DNA from: Hawksworthiomyces lignivorus
Taxonomy: Eukaryota; Ascomycota; Sordariomycetes; Ophiostomatales; Ophiostomataceae
DNA length: 64,000 nucleotides
Assembly (NCBI GenBank): GCA_002917075.1
Contig: NTMA01000031.1
Location: 1-64,000, forward strand
Direction: 5' to 3'
Shown here: piece by piece, positions 1 to 10,400 of the stretch
Position numbering within the stretch: position 1 is the stretch's first letter
Layout of the letters: each line of letters starts with the position of its first letter
Notes under the pieces: generated by a model
Told to the model about the DNA's origin: nothing
Seen by the model: only the letters and a program-made list of their open reading frames with translations
The model's database searches: none
Program-made: the position numbers and the translations under genes

Positions 1-313
1 CACAGTGCGTTATATACAGTAAATGAGTGTAATTCACACAGTGCCCAACTCAACACTAGCGCTTCAGTTGAAAGCCAAAAAAGCACTTAGTAATCTCGTC
101 GCGGCAAAAAAAAGAAGAAAATGTCTAATACCGCTTTCCAAATGGTCGTCAACACGCCACAAAACAGCTAGTAGACACACTCTGCCTGACTCTCACATAC
201 GGTCAATTACTCTGGAGGTCTTTGTGCTTTTGTCTCGTTTGGTCTTGCATCGGTCTCTGGCCAGCTTGAGGACGTAAACTACATGGTACCTGCGGCTTCG
301 AGCTAAACGACCC
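1..313. other. Upstream intergenic DNA, no gene seen
   Basis: This stretch precedes the GUF1 start. Short open frames on both strands show no recognisable motif or codon bias. It probably holds the GUF1 promoter and 5' UTR. Confidence 0.5.
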
Positions 314-2803
314 ATGCGGCCATGTGTGCGGCTGCTGCGCCCTGCCGCTGTGCTCCAGGACCACTTGACTGCAGGTCCATCATTCTTCGCCAATGCAGCG
401 ACCAAAGGTTTTCGCTTTTATAATTGCGACAGCTGGGCGGCGGGGAGACTGTGGCGGCAGCAGAAGCAGCAGAAGCCGAATCAGCTGCGTCGCTACGCAT
501 TCTCGCCAGGTGCCTCGCGGGCGGCTGTGACGACGACGAGCCCTCCAGCTGCGACACCGGTTCTGACGTCGTCTTCTTCCTCATCCTCTTCTTCTTCTTC
601 TTCTCCTTCGAAACAGCCACCGCCGAACCGGAACCCGGCCGACCTCGAGCGGCGCATTTCTGCGATTCCCATTGAGCGCTTCCGCAACTTCTGCATCGTG
701 GCCCACATCGACCATGGCAAGAGCACGCTGAGCGACCGCCTGCTGGAGCTGACGGGCACCATTGCGCCGGGCGATGGAAACAAGCAGATCCTGGTATGTG
801 TGCGAAAGAAGCCGTCGCCGGGTTCCGTCCTTTCCCTCTATGTCTTCCCCCCCTTTTCGCTATGACGTTCCGCTGATGCGCTGACTCTCCGCTGCGCACC
901 GCTCTCCCAGGACAAGCTCGACGTGGAGCGCGAGCGGGGCATCACGGTCAAGGCGCAGACGTGCACGATGCTGTACCGGTACAAGGGGCTGGACTACCTG
1001 CTGCACCTGGTGGACACGCCAGGCCACGTGGACTTCCGGGCGGAGGTGACGCGGTCGTACGCGAGCTGCGGCGGGGCGCTGCTGCTGGTGGACGCGTCGC
1101 AGGGCGTGCAGGCGCAGACGGTGGCCAACTTTTACCACGCGTTCGCGCAGGGGCTGGCGCTGGTGCCCGTGGTCAACAAGGTGGACCTGCCGACGGCGGA
1201 CGTGCCGCGGGCGCTGCGGCAGCTGCGCGACACGTTTGAGCTGGACGTGGACGAGGCCAACGCGAGCGGCGAGGCCGTGCTGGTGAGCGCCAAGACGGGC
1301 AAGAACGTCGAGGCGGTGCTGCCGGCGGTGATCGAGCGCATTCCGCCGCCCGCGGGGGACACGGCGCCGGGCGCGCCGCCGCGCATCCTGCTGGTCGACT
1401 CGTGGTACGACACGTTCCGCGGCGTCGTGCTGCTGGTGCGCGTCTTCGACGGCACCGTGCGCGCGGGCGACGCGCTGGTGTCGCTGGCCACGGGGCGGCG
1501 CTACACGGTGGGCGAGGTGGGCATCCAGTACCCGGAGGGCGTGCCGCAGGCGCAGCTGCGCGCGGGCCAGGTGGGGTACCTGTTCTTCAACCCGGGCATG
1601 AAGCGCATCCAGGACGCGCTGCTGGGCGACACGCTGACGGCGGCGGTGCTGCCGCCGGGCGCGCCGCCGCCCCAGCCGCTTCCCGGCTTCGAGGCGCCCA
1701 AGCCCATGGTCTTCGTGGCCGCCTTCCCCACGGACCAGGGCGACCACGCCCGCCTGGCCGACAGCCTGGGCCGCCTCGTGCTCAACGACCGCAGCGTCAC
1801 GCTGCAGCCGGCCGTGTCCGAGGCGCTGGGCGCGGGCTGGCGCCTCGGCTTCCTCGGCAGCCTGCACTGCTCCGTGTTTCAGGACCGCCTGCGCCAGGAG
1901 CACGGCGCCAGCGTCATCCTGACCGAGCCCGCCGTCCCCACAAAGGTGCGCTGGCGCGACGGCAGCGAGCGCGTCCTGACCAGCGCCGCCGAGTTCCCCG
2001 ACGGCGACGACCCCCGCGCCCGCGGCGCTGCCTACTTTGAGCCCTACGTCAATGCCACTATTACGACGCCCGAGGCCTACCTGGGGCGCGTCATCGCCCT
2101 GTGCGAGGCCAGCCGCGGCGAGCAGCTCAGCATCGACTTTCTCAGCAGCGGCGGCGCCGGCGGCGGCCTGGCGCCGCCGCCGACGACGACGACGGCAGAC
2201 CAAGGCGAAGAGGGAAGCAGCAGCAGCAGCAGCAGCGGCGACGGCGACGGCGTCGGCGATGTCGCCGCCACGGCCGCCGTTCCCGCCGCCGCCGCCGCCG
2301 CCGCCGTCCCCTCCACCGCCGCCTCCCCCCAGGTCATCCTGCAGTACGCGCTGCCCACCATGGCGCTCGTCGACGACCTGTTCGGCCGCCTCAAGGGCGC
2401 GTCGCGCGGCTACGCCACGCTCGACTACGAGGACGCCGGCTGGCGCCAGAGCGACCTCGTCAAGCTGCAGCTGCTCGTCAACAAGAAGCCCGTCGACGCC
2501 GTCGCCCGCGTCCTGCACGCCTCCCAGGTCGACCGCGTCGGCCGCCGCTGGGTCACCCGCTTCAAGGAGCACGTCGACCGCCAGATGTTCGAGGTCGTCA
2601 TCCAGGCCGCCGTCGGCAAGCGCATCGTCGCCCGCGAGACCCTCAAGCCCTTCCGCAAGGACGTCCTCGCCAAGCTCCACGCCGCCGACATCACCCGCCG
2701 CCGCAAGCTGCTCGAAAAGCAAAAGGCCGGCCGCAAGCGCCTCACCGCCGTCGGCAACGTCACCATCGAGCACAGCGCCTTCCAGAAGTTCCTGTCCAAG
2801 TAG
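314..2803 (+). CDS. GUF1: Mitochondrial translation factor GUF1 (LepA/EF4-type GTPase)
   Basis: Exons 314-793 and 911-2803, 790 aa. The 117-nt intron has a GTATGT donor and CCCAG acceptor, and splicing joins KQIL to [13 protein letters not shown]. LepA/EF4-family GTPases promote back-translocation on mitochondrial ribosomes and support translation fidelity under stress. Seen: an Arg/Ser-rich N-terminus of about 110 residues consistent with a mitochondrial presequence, P-loop AHIDHGKST at about residues 130-138, G2 in [11 protein letters not shown]3 DTPGH at about 195-199 and G4 NKVD at about 249-252. The C-terminus keeps the LepA-type [19 protein letters not shown] block. The protein is longer than usual (family about 650 aa) because of a poly-Ser run near residue 90 and a Thr/Ser/Ala-rich insert encoded at about 2170-2330. 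Start chosen as the first ATG that gives the presequence. Family assignment is firm; the exact N-terminus is inferred. Confidence 0.95.
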
Positions 2804-3142
2804 GAGGAGCGAAGAGGGAGAGAAACTAAAAGAGAGAGAAGAGTCAGGCAAACAGAGAGTGCCAATCAAGAAAAAATAGAAATTCTGAAAGGAGGAACAC
2901 AGCGAGGGTTCGCATATTACAAGGGGAGTTTTGGCTCTAGCATGTCTTTTTACTTGTACGCATATGTATCTATGAATATGACAACTCCTAACTACGACTT
3001 CATGCTAGCTGGTGGATCACGGATAAAAAAAGGAAAACAAAAGCAATAAAAGAATGAACGCATGTCATCTTGCATGGTTGATCTAAAGAACAAGAAGACA
3101 GCCAGTGAAGGACAAAAAAATAAAGAAAAAAAAAAAAAAAAA
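2804..3142. other. 3' flank of GUF1, no gene seen
   Basis: A-rich sequence after the GUF1 stop leading to the tRNA terminator run. No supported coding frame. Confidence 0.5.
3126..3142 (-). terminator. Pol III terminator of tRNA-Arg
   Basis: On the minus strand this is an uninterrupted run of 17 T starting directly after the tRNA discriminator base. RNA polymerase III stops at four or more T, so this is the expected terminator. Confidence 0.8.
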
Positions 3143-3250
3143 CGACCACTACGGGACTCGAACCCGCAACCTCGGTCTAACCCTCCCGTATTTAGCCCTT
3201 TGGTCGGGACCAAATAGGAGGACCGCGCGCTACCATTGCGCCAAGCGGCC
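3143..3250 (-). tRNA. tRNA-Arg (anticodon CCT) with a 36-nt intron
   Basis: Folded by hand on the minus strand. The acceptor stem GGCCGCT pairs with AGTGGTC (with G-T wobbles). The D arm is GCGC-loop-GCGC, the anticodon stem CGGTC pairs with GACCG, and the T arm is GCGGG-TTCGAGT-CCCGT. The anticodon loop reads C-T-CCT-A, then the intron (3179-3214), then A. Exon 1 is 3215-3250 and exon 2 is 3143-3178, 72 nt together. The intron lies one base 3' of the anticodon, the canonical position for nuclear tRNA introns removed by tRNA-splicing endonuclease. The tRNA would decode AGG. Internal A and B boxes are present (B box GGTTCGAGTCC). Confidence 0.92.
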
Positions 3251-4224
3251 TTTTCAGTAGCATGTTTAATTAACCACAGGATGTGGCCAATAGCGACGTG
3301 GCGCAAGTTTCGATGGTTCCATGTCTTATAAAGGCTGCACAGATGAGACTATGGACGTAAATTGGCTTGCCTCTCTATGCGACGTGAAAATAAGAAACCA
3401 GATCGCAGGAAAAAGATGGGTGTCAAACTCTCGCACATAGAGAGTAGGTGGATTCATATATCTTGATGCAGTAAACATATCTAGATTCTCTCCGCAGTGA
3501 CGCTGATAGCTGGAGTATGTGACTGGATATAGTGATTAGGGAGAAACAATAAGTGAGCAAGTTTATTGTGACAGAAGGAAAATAAAACGAGAATGAATGT
3601 AGTTGACTCGAGAGAAATGGTAAGAAAAATAAAAGTAAGATAAACGTGTAAAAAAAGAGGGTGGTGGAGTAGTACGTTACAAGTTCTTCTCCAGGCTTCG
3701 TATTTGAATTTTTGTTTGCTTTTGTTTGCTTTTGTAGCGGTTCGTGCTGTCGTTTATTTGCAAGTCGCCCCAATTTGACATTCACTCTCCTTTCTCTTTT
3801 ATTTTATTTTCAGATTAATTTTCAGTTTCATTTCATTTAATTTGATTTATAGCTAGTACTTGGTTTGCTGGCGTATTCTTACTCAAGGCATCATAGCCGA
3901 AGCATACAAAGGCCCCCTGCAGCATCTAATACCAGAGGCAGGTTCATGTCAACAATACTAATTCGAAATATATCATTGTATTTAAAAGAGTGAGCGCTGT
4001 ATAAACGCCAGAGTGCAAAGACATGCAGGCACTGAAATATACGGGAAATTGTAGGTGTTAAGTAATGGTCCAAACCAAGAATACAGATACAAGACAGAAG
4101 AAAGAAGGTCTGCCAAAAATAAGGCTACACTGCGCAGCACATCTAAGGACATATCAAATTAGAGCCATCCTAGTGCAATCTCACCTTGCACTGACACAGA
4201 CCGGCTGAACCTCACATGAGAAGC
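3251..4224. other. Intergenic DNA, no gene seen
   Basis: A+T-rich sequence between the tRNA 5' end and the 3' end of STE2. Open frames are short, without motifs or convincing starts. Confidence 0.5.
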
Positions 4225-5642
4225 TCAGACGGCATCCGAGTGGACGTTGACTTCATGGTCGACCAATACGCGGCCATCGGGCCCCCACGCGACCAGAGTG
4301 TCGGGGCTGGCAGACTCGTCATCGATCCTCTTCAGCTCTTGGTCCACGGGGTCGACTACCTTGCTCTTAGCCAGGCCGCTGCCCGCCGTGCTCCCGTCGC
4401 TTCCGCCGCCGCTGGCGCGGACACTTGCAGCGATAGATCTGTTCTTAACCTGCGCAGCAGAACCGCCCGGGACCGGGAGGGCCGTGGTGTCCGAGTGGTG
4501 CGACCAGGATGGCAGCAGACTCCTCTTGCAGCGGTCCTTCTCCGAGGCATCGCCGCTGCTAGACGCTACTTGTCTGTTGAGGCGTCTGGCGGGGCCGCCG
4601 CTGCCGCTCTCGCCGCCGGCCTGCGATAGGTTCTGCGCGATCAGCGTGCCCAGGGGCAGGACGATCACAACAGAGGTCAGGGACAGGGAGCCCGGCTCGA
4701 ATTTTGAATAGCCGGCCAGCTCAATCCCGGCAAACAACGCTGCGAGAAAGAAACCTTGTCAGCAGTGTGCCGAAGCGCAGGCGAAGACATTGAAGCGTGG
4801 GAAGTGAGAGAAAGGGGGGGGAAGGGGGGGGGAGGGGAGGGGAGAGAGAATGAGAGAGACATACTCGGAACCAGCATGAGCACGCCGTTGGTCATGACGA
4901 GCACCTCCATGGCCGACACGCCTCCCATGGGCGGCAGGATGCTGCGGTACTCCCACATGTGGGCGGCCAGGCGGACGATGAAGATGAAGCAGAACCAGAA
5001 GATGGTGCCGGTGGTGCAGCCCAGCTCGGCCGCGCCGAGCCAGGCGCCGCCGTCATAGGCCGTGTTGCCGACGATGGCCGGCACGCGCAGCGCGACGCTG
5101 GCGCAGCTAAAGGCCATGGTCAGCACGGCGACGAGCGCCGACAGCGCCAGCGCCAGCGCCTTCCACGCGGACGGCCACAGCCGCAGCATCGAGTACGCCT
5201 GCAGGAACAGCGCCGCCTCGATCAGCATCAGCTGCGGCAGCAGCATCGCCGTCGCCGCTACCGACCGCCGCGTGTCGTTGCGGCTCACGCGGCTGTAGTC
5301 GCCCCCGTAGACGGCGTAGAACTTCACAAAGCCCGACACGAAGTAGATCGTCAGCAGCGTGTAGCGCACCGTGCTCACCGCCAGCCCCGCCACGCTGGCC
5401 AGCGTCGCCGCCCGCGCGAAGCGCGTCCGCGACGTCATCGTCAGCACCACCAGCAGCATGATAAAGCTGGCCCCGATCTGCGTGCTGTAGTTGATCGCCG
5501 TGCCCATCATCGCGGAGAACACCTCGTCAATCTCCGGAACCCACACGGGAATCTGCTCGTCGTGAGGGCCCTGGAGAATGATCGTCTGGTTGAAGGGATC
5601 AAACGGCGCCTGTGACGGCGGGGCGGAAGAAGGGGAGGCCAT
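4225..5642 (-). CDS. STE2: Alpha-factor-type pheromone receptor, STE2/PRE-2 family GPCR
   Basis: Exons (minus) 5642-4865 and 4739-4225, 430 aa. The 124-nt intron has a GTATGT donor and CGCAG acceptor, and splicing joins LMLVP to TLFAGIELAGY in phase. The protein is a seven-helix class D GPCR that binds alpha-type peptide pheromone and signals through a G protein and MAP kinase to mating. Seen: extracellular N-terminus with FDPFNQTIILQGP and VPEIDEVF, a block shared by filamentous STE2 receptors; an N-glycosylation sequon (NQT); TM1 near INYSTQIGASFIMLLVVL; later helices including IFWFCFIFIVRLAA and SLTSVVIVLPLGTLIAQNL; and a long Ser/Arg/Asp-rich cytoplasmic tail likely used for desensitisation. 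ATG at 5642 gives the family N-terminus. No mating-type gene lies in the window. Confidence 0.93.
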
Positions 5643-7402
5643 GTTAGATCGGTTGCGGCACGCAGCTAGAGTATGTAGGATTCAAGGCGCCTCAGATCCG
5701 CGAGGCTCTCAGGATTTGTGCCAGAGATACACAAGGCTAGCAATAAGTTGCTCGGTTTGGCAAGACAAGATGAGGATGCTTCCTCACCAAGAAAGATAGA
5801 AGAGTGCCTGCAGAAGAGCGAGAACAGGGGAATCAAGAAGGATGAGGGTATTGTTGACAGCTGGAAACTGAAAGTAAAGAAGAAGAGAATATCGACAGAA
5901 GAATTTCATGAAATGCTTCTAGCATGAAGGAAGAGCAGGCGCCTCTGGTATTTAACAAGACAGGAAGAGAGGAGCACCAGCCTCTCATCCTGTAATACTG
6001 GGCAGTCCATTCTTTGAAAATTTTCGCGAGAAAAGTGACGTCCTACACCTTCTCGAAACGCTGATGAGGGTGCCCTTTGGCTCATGGATGAAATTATTGA
6101 AGCAAGAAAAGCGATAGAGTTGCCAGAATATGACAGCATACGACAATACTAAGGCTTGCTTTGAATGAGAGAAAATAGAAAAAGCAAGAGACCTCAATGA
6201 TCCTGCAAGGAATAAGACAAGATTGATAGGTAACATGCAAAGGGAGAAGAAAATGACCGGCTGGAGCGAGCCGGCATGTGCGTTGATACTTAGCATTGTT
6301 CTCAGCCTTTAGCCTTAGTATTGTTCTCCGTTGGCACCCACATCCAGAGGGTCACGATGCCTGCTTGGACCTCCCTTCATAATGTCTCGCCACGTCCAAT
6401 ATTGTCAGAAAGAAGATATCATACAGAAGAATCAGAGATAAGTAAATATATTCACCTATGGAACCAATAGAACGCCTGTGATGTCTCACGAAGAAAGTAA
6501 TGGGAAGCAAGGCATTTTGCTGCCTCATGGATTTTGGCTGATTTGGTGATGGCAAGTGCGCGCTCTGCATAATTTGACATGATTTGAACATTTCAAAGTA
6601 ATGTATCATCAATGTAATAAAAAGTCTCGATACATTTCTATACGGCAATGTTTTTAGCTTTTTCGATCGGCTGTGGTTGGAAGCCAACCTATCCTCATTT
6701 GACGTTGAGAGTAGATTGGAGATCTCTTCTCGTACTATGACAACAGTAGCAAAGGATTTAGATTGTGCAGGAGTTGATTATGAGAGAAAAACTCTCGAGA
6801 AAGAATTAACGACGAGGGCTCTACCATTATTTCTGCCGTGCAACGTAGTCGTTTGTGTATTAGGCCAGATCGTGTTGGAAGTTGTGTTAATTGTGGTAAG
6901 GGATTGGTAACGACTATGTAAAACAAAATCTTGATACTATGGATTTGGTAAGATTATCTTGTTGTCTAGAGATGGTCAACACATATCACGCTGCTATGCT
7001 ACCTACATATCCAAAGTTAGGAGCTCTCATCCACGACAAGGTATTCCACAATGCTGAAAATATTTAGAGCTACACTCTACCCAGAAATTATGTTTGTTAT
7101 GGGAATTTCCAAATAGATATGTAGATCTAGTAGAAGAATCATGGAGGCTTCGAAGAAATTATTTCAAGAGGAACTGTACACGTATTTGCAAATGATCCAA
7201 TTAGACACATTGTCAGCCTGAGGCTGACAATGTTAGCAGTCATCCCACCAACATGCCATTGCCCTTTTGCTTCATCTCACCAACAAACATCTGATGAATT
7301 CTCATTGTACCTTCATCTATCTGCATAATTTAGCTTTGTAATGTCCCTCACAGTTTGCTTGGAGAAAAGTTCACGGCAAGCATCCTCCATATTAGCTGCA
7401 TT
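5643..7402. other. A+T-rich intergenic DNA with one hairpin, no gene seen
   Basis: About 1.8 kb between the divergent STE2 and PNP-NACHT-ANK-HET genes. Open frames up to about 110 codons have no motif and no fungal codon bias. The only structure found is the perfect inverted repeat listed separately at 7207-7233. Confidence 0.5.
7207..7233. repeat. Perfect 12-bp inverted repeat with 3-nt loop
   Basis: Left arm acattgtcagcc (7207-7218), loop tga, right arm ggctgacaatgt (7222-7233). The arms are exactly complementary. It lies about 170 bp upstream of the ATG of the PNP-NACHT-ANK-HET gene, so it may be a dimeric transcription-factor site or a hairpin in the 5' leader. Function is inferred from position only. 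Confidence 0.6.
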
Positions 7403-10400
7403 ATGGAGGCCGAAGACACGTCGTCCAGTGAGGAGGAGTACCATGTGCTATGGGTCTGCACGCAGGATGAGGTCTGGGAGAGAGTGCTGAACATGCTCGA
7501 TGACCGCAACCGCCCTCACCATAATGAAATTCCATCTTTAGTTCCAGCTTCGGGCTTGGTCCCTATGGCGACTTTCTTTCTCGGGCCGCGGTTCTCGTAC
7601 CAATACTGTCTGGGAGGGATTCAAGGTCACAATATCATCATTGCCAGGTTTATCCACTACTCTGCAAGCGAGAGTGATATCTCGGACAGTCGTACAGAAG
7701 CTACCATGTTCAGCAAATTGAAAAGCGCATATCCCAAGCTGGAGTTTGCCATGCTCATTTCTATCGGGGCTGGCGTTCCTATCGATGGCAAGAGCCCAGC
7801 TCTCAGTCTCGGCGACGTTGTGATAAGCGAGCCGTCCATTGGACATGACGGCGGTCAGCGCCATTCTGGAATATTGCTTTGTGATGCCGAAAAGGCCCGA
7901 AGCGGCCAGTTTCTGTGCGTCGGCTCTCTTCCAGCTCCGCCGAAGAAAGTCTCCAACGCTGCACACAAACTGGCCGCTTCGTGGCAGACGTGGAGCGCGG
8001 ATATGAGACTATCATCCGTAGCAGAATCAAATTCAGAGAGGAGATCAAAGCCAGGAGCAACAAAACGATCCATCTCTGTCGTCAAGGACGTCCAAGAGAG
8101 TTTAGACACGGAAACCAGCATGGCACATGATCAAGACCAAGCAGACCAGTCTATGGACACATTAGAGCTCCGTACCAATAATGATGTTGATCCGAATATA
8201 GTCTCCCAGAATCGCTCTGTTGCCTTTCATTTTGGCAACATAGCATCTGCTACATTTGGCATCGACCACATAGCGCCTCAGGATCATCTCAGCCGCGGTT
8301 ACAATATCCGCTGCTTCGACGAATCGGGAGCGGCTGCAGCCATGGATAACACGCCTTGTATGTTCATACGGGTCGTCACAAATCTTTGTGACCTAGACAA
8401 TACCGTGACCACGAACGAACAGAGGACAGACGCAGCCACTCTGGCTGCTAACTTTTCCCGTGCGGTTTTGGATATAATGTCCACAAATTGTGACGAGATG
8501 TCAGACGAGTCTGAACCAGATACTGCACCGTCTGATGAGACATTAAGGTGAGTCATGCTTTTTGTGGCTCCTTCTAACCTCCCCTCCTTCATCTATGCAC
8601 ATGCGAAACCAATATAATCCAATTCCTCTAACTAACCTTTCTGTTTAGCCATTCGTTGAGATCGTTGCACGTACCATATAAAGAGGTCGTGGAGTGGTTG
8701 GCTATGGTGGCGCCAATTGATTATGAAGCTCAACAGACAGACTACAGCAGGAGGTTGTATCCGGGGACGTGCCGCTGGCTCCTTGATTCGGGAGCATACA
8801 ACAATTGGGTCAGTGAACCTGGACAGACCATGTCTTGTCAAGGGCCTCCGGGGGTCGGCAAGACGATGTTGGCAGCGTCTGTGGTAGAAAATCTAAATGC
8901 GAGTTTTAGTGCGAACAAGAGCATTGGTGTTGTGTACATCTACTTCGACTCCTTGCGTCTCTCACAGGATATCAACTCGCTTCTGTTGAACATAGTGAAG
9001 CAGCTGGCACGACACAATTCGGATTTTCGGGCAGAGGTGAGGCAGATGCATAAAGATACATCTTTTGGATATGAAAATCCTGATTGGCGGGATATCAGAA
9101 AATGCCTTTATTCAATGGTCGGCAAGATGGCGCGCATATTTTTTATCATCGATGCCGTAGATGAATGTCTTGCAACCTACCGTGGCCAGTTTCTGCGAGA
9201 GATACGTATGCTACAACGAAAATTCCAAGTCAGCATTATGCTCACTTCAAGGCCCGTTGAAGGCTTTAGAGTTTCTGAACAATTCGACAACGCCAAGGAG
9301 ATTGAAGCACGTGCTACTGTGAATGATTTGCGAGCATTCGTTCGGGGAAACGTGAGCGGTTTGCAGCTCTTGCGGCAGGCTGGAGGTGAGCTTCAGAGCA
9401 AGACTATAACAAGCCTTGTGCAATCAGCAGATACGAGGTAAGGGGATCCCGTGGAGGCTAGAGCATTCCAAGCCATAGCTAACTGCGTACTAAGCTTTTT
9501 GTTAGCTGCACTCAACCTATGCTTCCTTGCTCAGGAGACGTACCACGAGTCGACGCAACGCTTTCTGGTGAGGCCTGCTTCTGAATCGGATAGCTACGAC
9601 GCTGCGTACAGTAATATCATGGAGCGAGTTTCTGCCCAAGTCCCTGAGCGCTGGAAGCTTGCAAAGAAAGCCCTCTCGTGGCTGACATTCACCACACGGC
9701 AGCTTTCAATCTTGGAGTTGCAGCATGCGCTAGTGATGCCAGGCATTGGCCCAGCAGTCGAGTCCGTCAGACTACCCTCTATTGCAAGCATAATCTCTGT
9801 TTGCGGAGGATTGGCAATTCTTGATCTTGAGAGTGGTAATATTCGTTTGGTACACAGCACAGCAAGAGATTACCTATATCGGGCTCGAGAACGGTATTTC
9901 CTAGGCGAGGAACAAATCGGGGATGCCTGTGCAGTGTGTCTCTCTTCCTGCCAATTTGAAGAGGAAAGTTTCAAGAGAGACAAGGTTGACGAAATACTAA
10001 AATCAATTCCGCTTTATGCGTACGCGGCTGAGAATTGGGGATTCCATTCTGGTGAGGTTATGCCGCTTCACCAGCGAATCACCGATCTGCTTGCTTCTCC
10101 CCGAAAGATGAAGCTTGCTTGCCAGGTGTCCATGGCAGCAGCGTTGTCAAGACCCAGCCGCTTATTTTTAAACGAGGCTGGAGGGCATATTGGTGTGATG
10201 CACATGGCAGCATATGCTGGAGCCAAAGGCGCCATTCAATCTCTCCTCGCTAGTTCGGCCACGCAGCTCTGTGAACAAGATGAATTTGGTCAAACTCCGC
10301 TTCATTGGTCAGCGCAGGGTGGGCGTGGCCAAATTGTCGACTTGATCTTGGCACAATCGTCAGTCGATGTGGATTTGAGAAACATTTACGGTCAGACGCC

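Noticed and set aside
860..2869. 669-codon minus-strand open frame opposite GUF1
   Set aside because: It is a composition shadow of the GC-rich GUF1 gene, with Ala/Gly/Arg/Leu monotony and no motifs.
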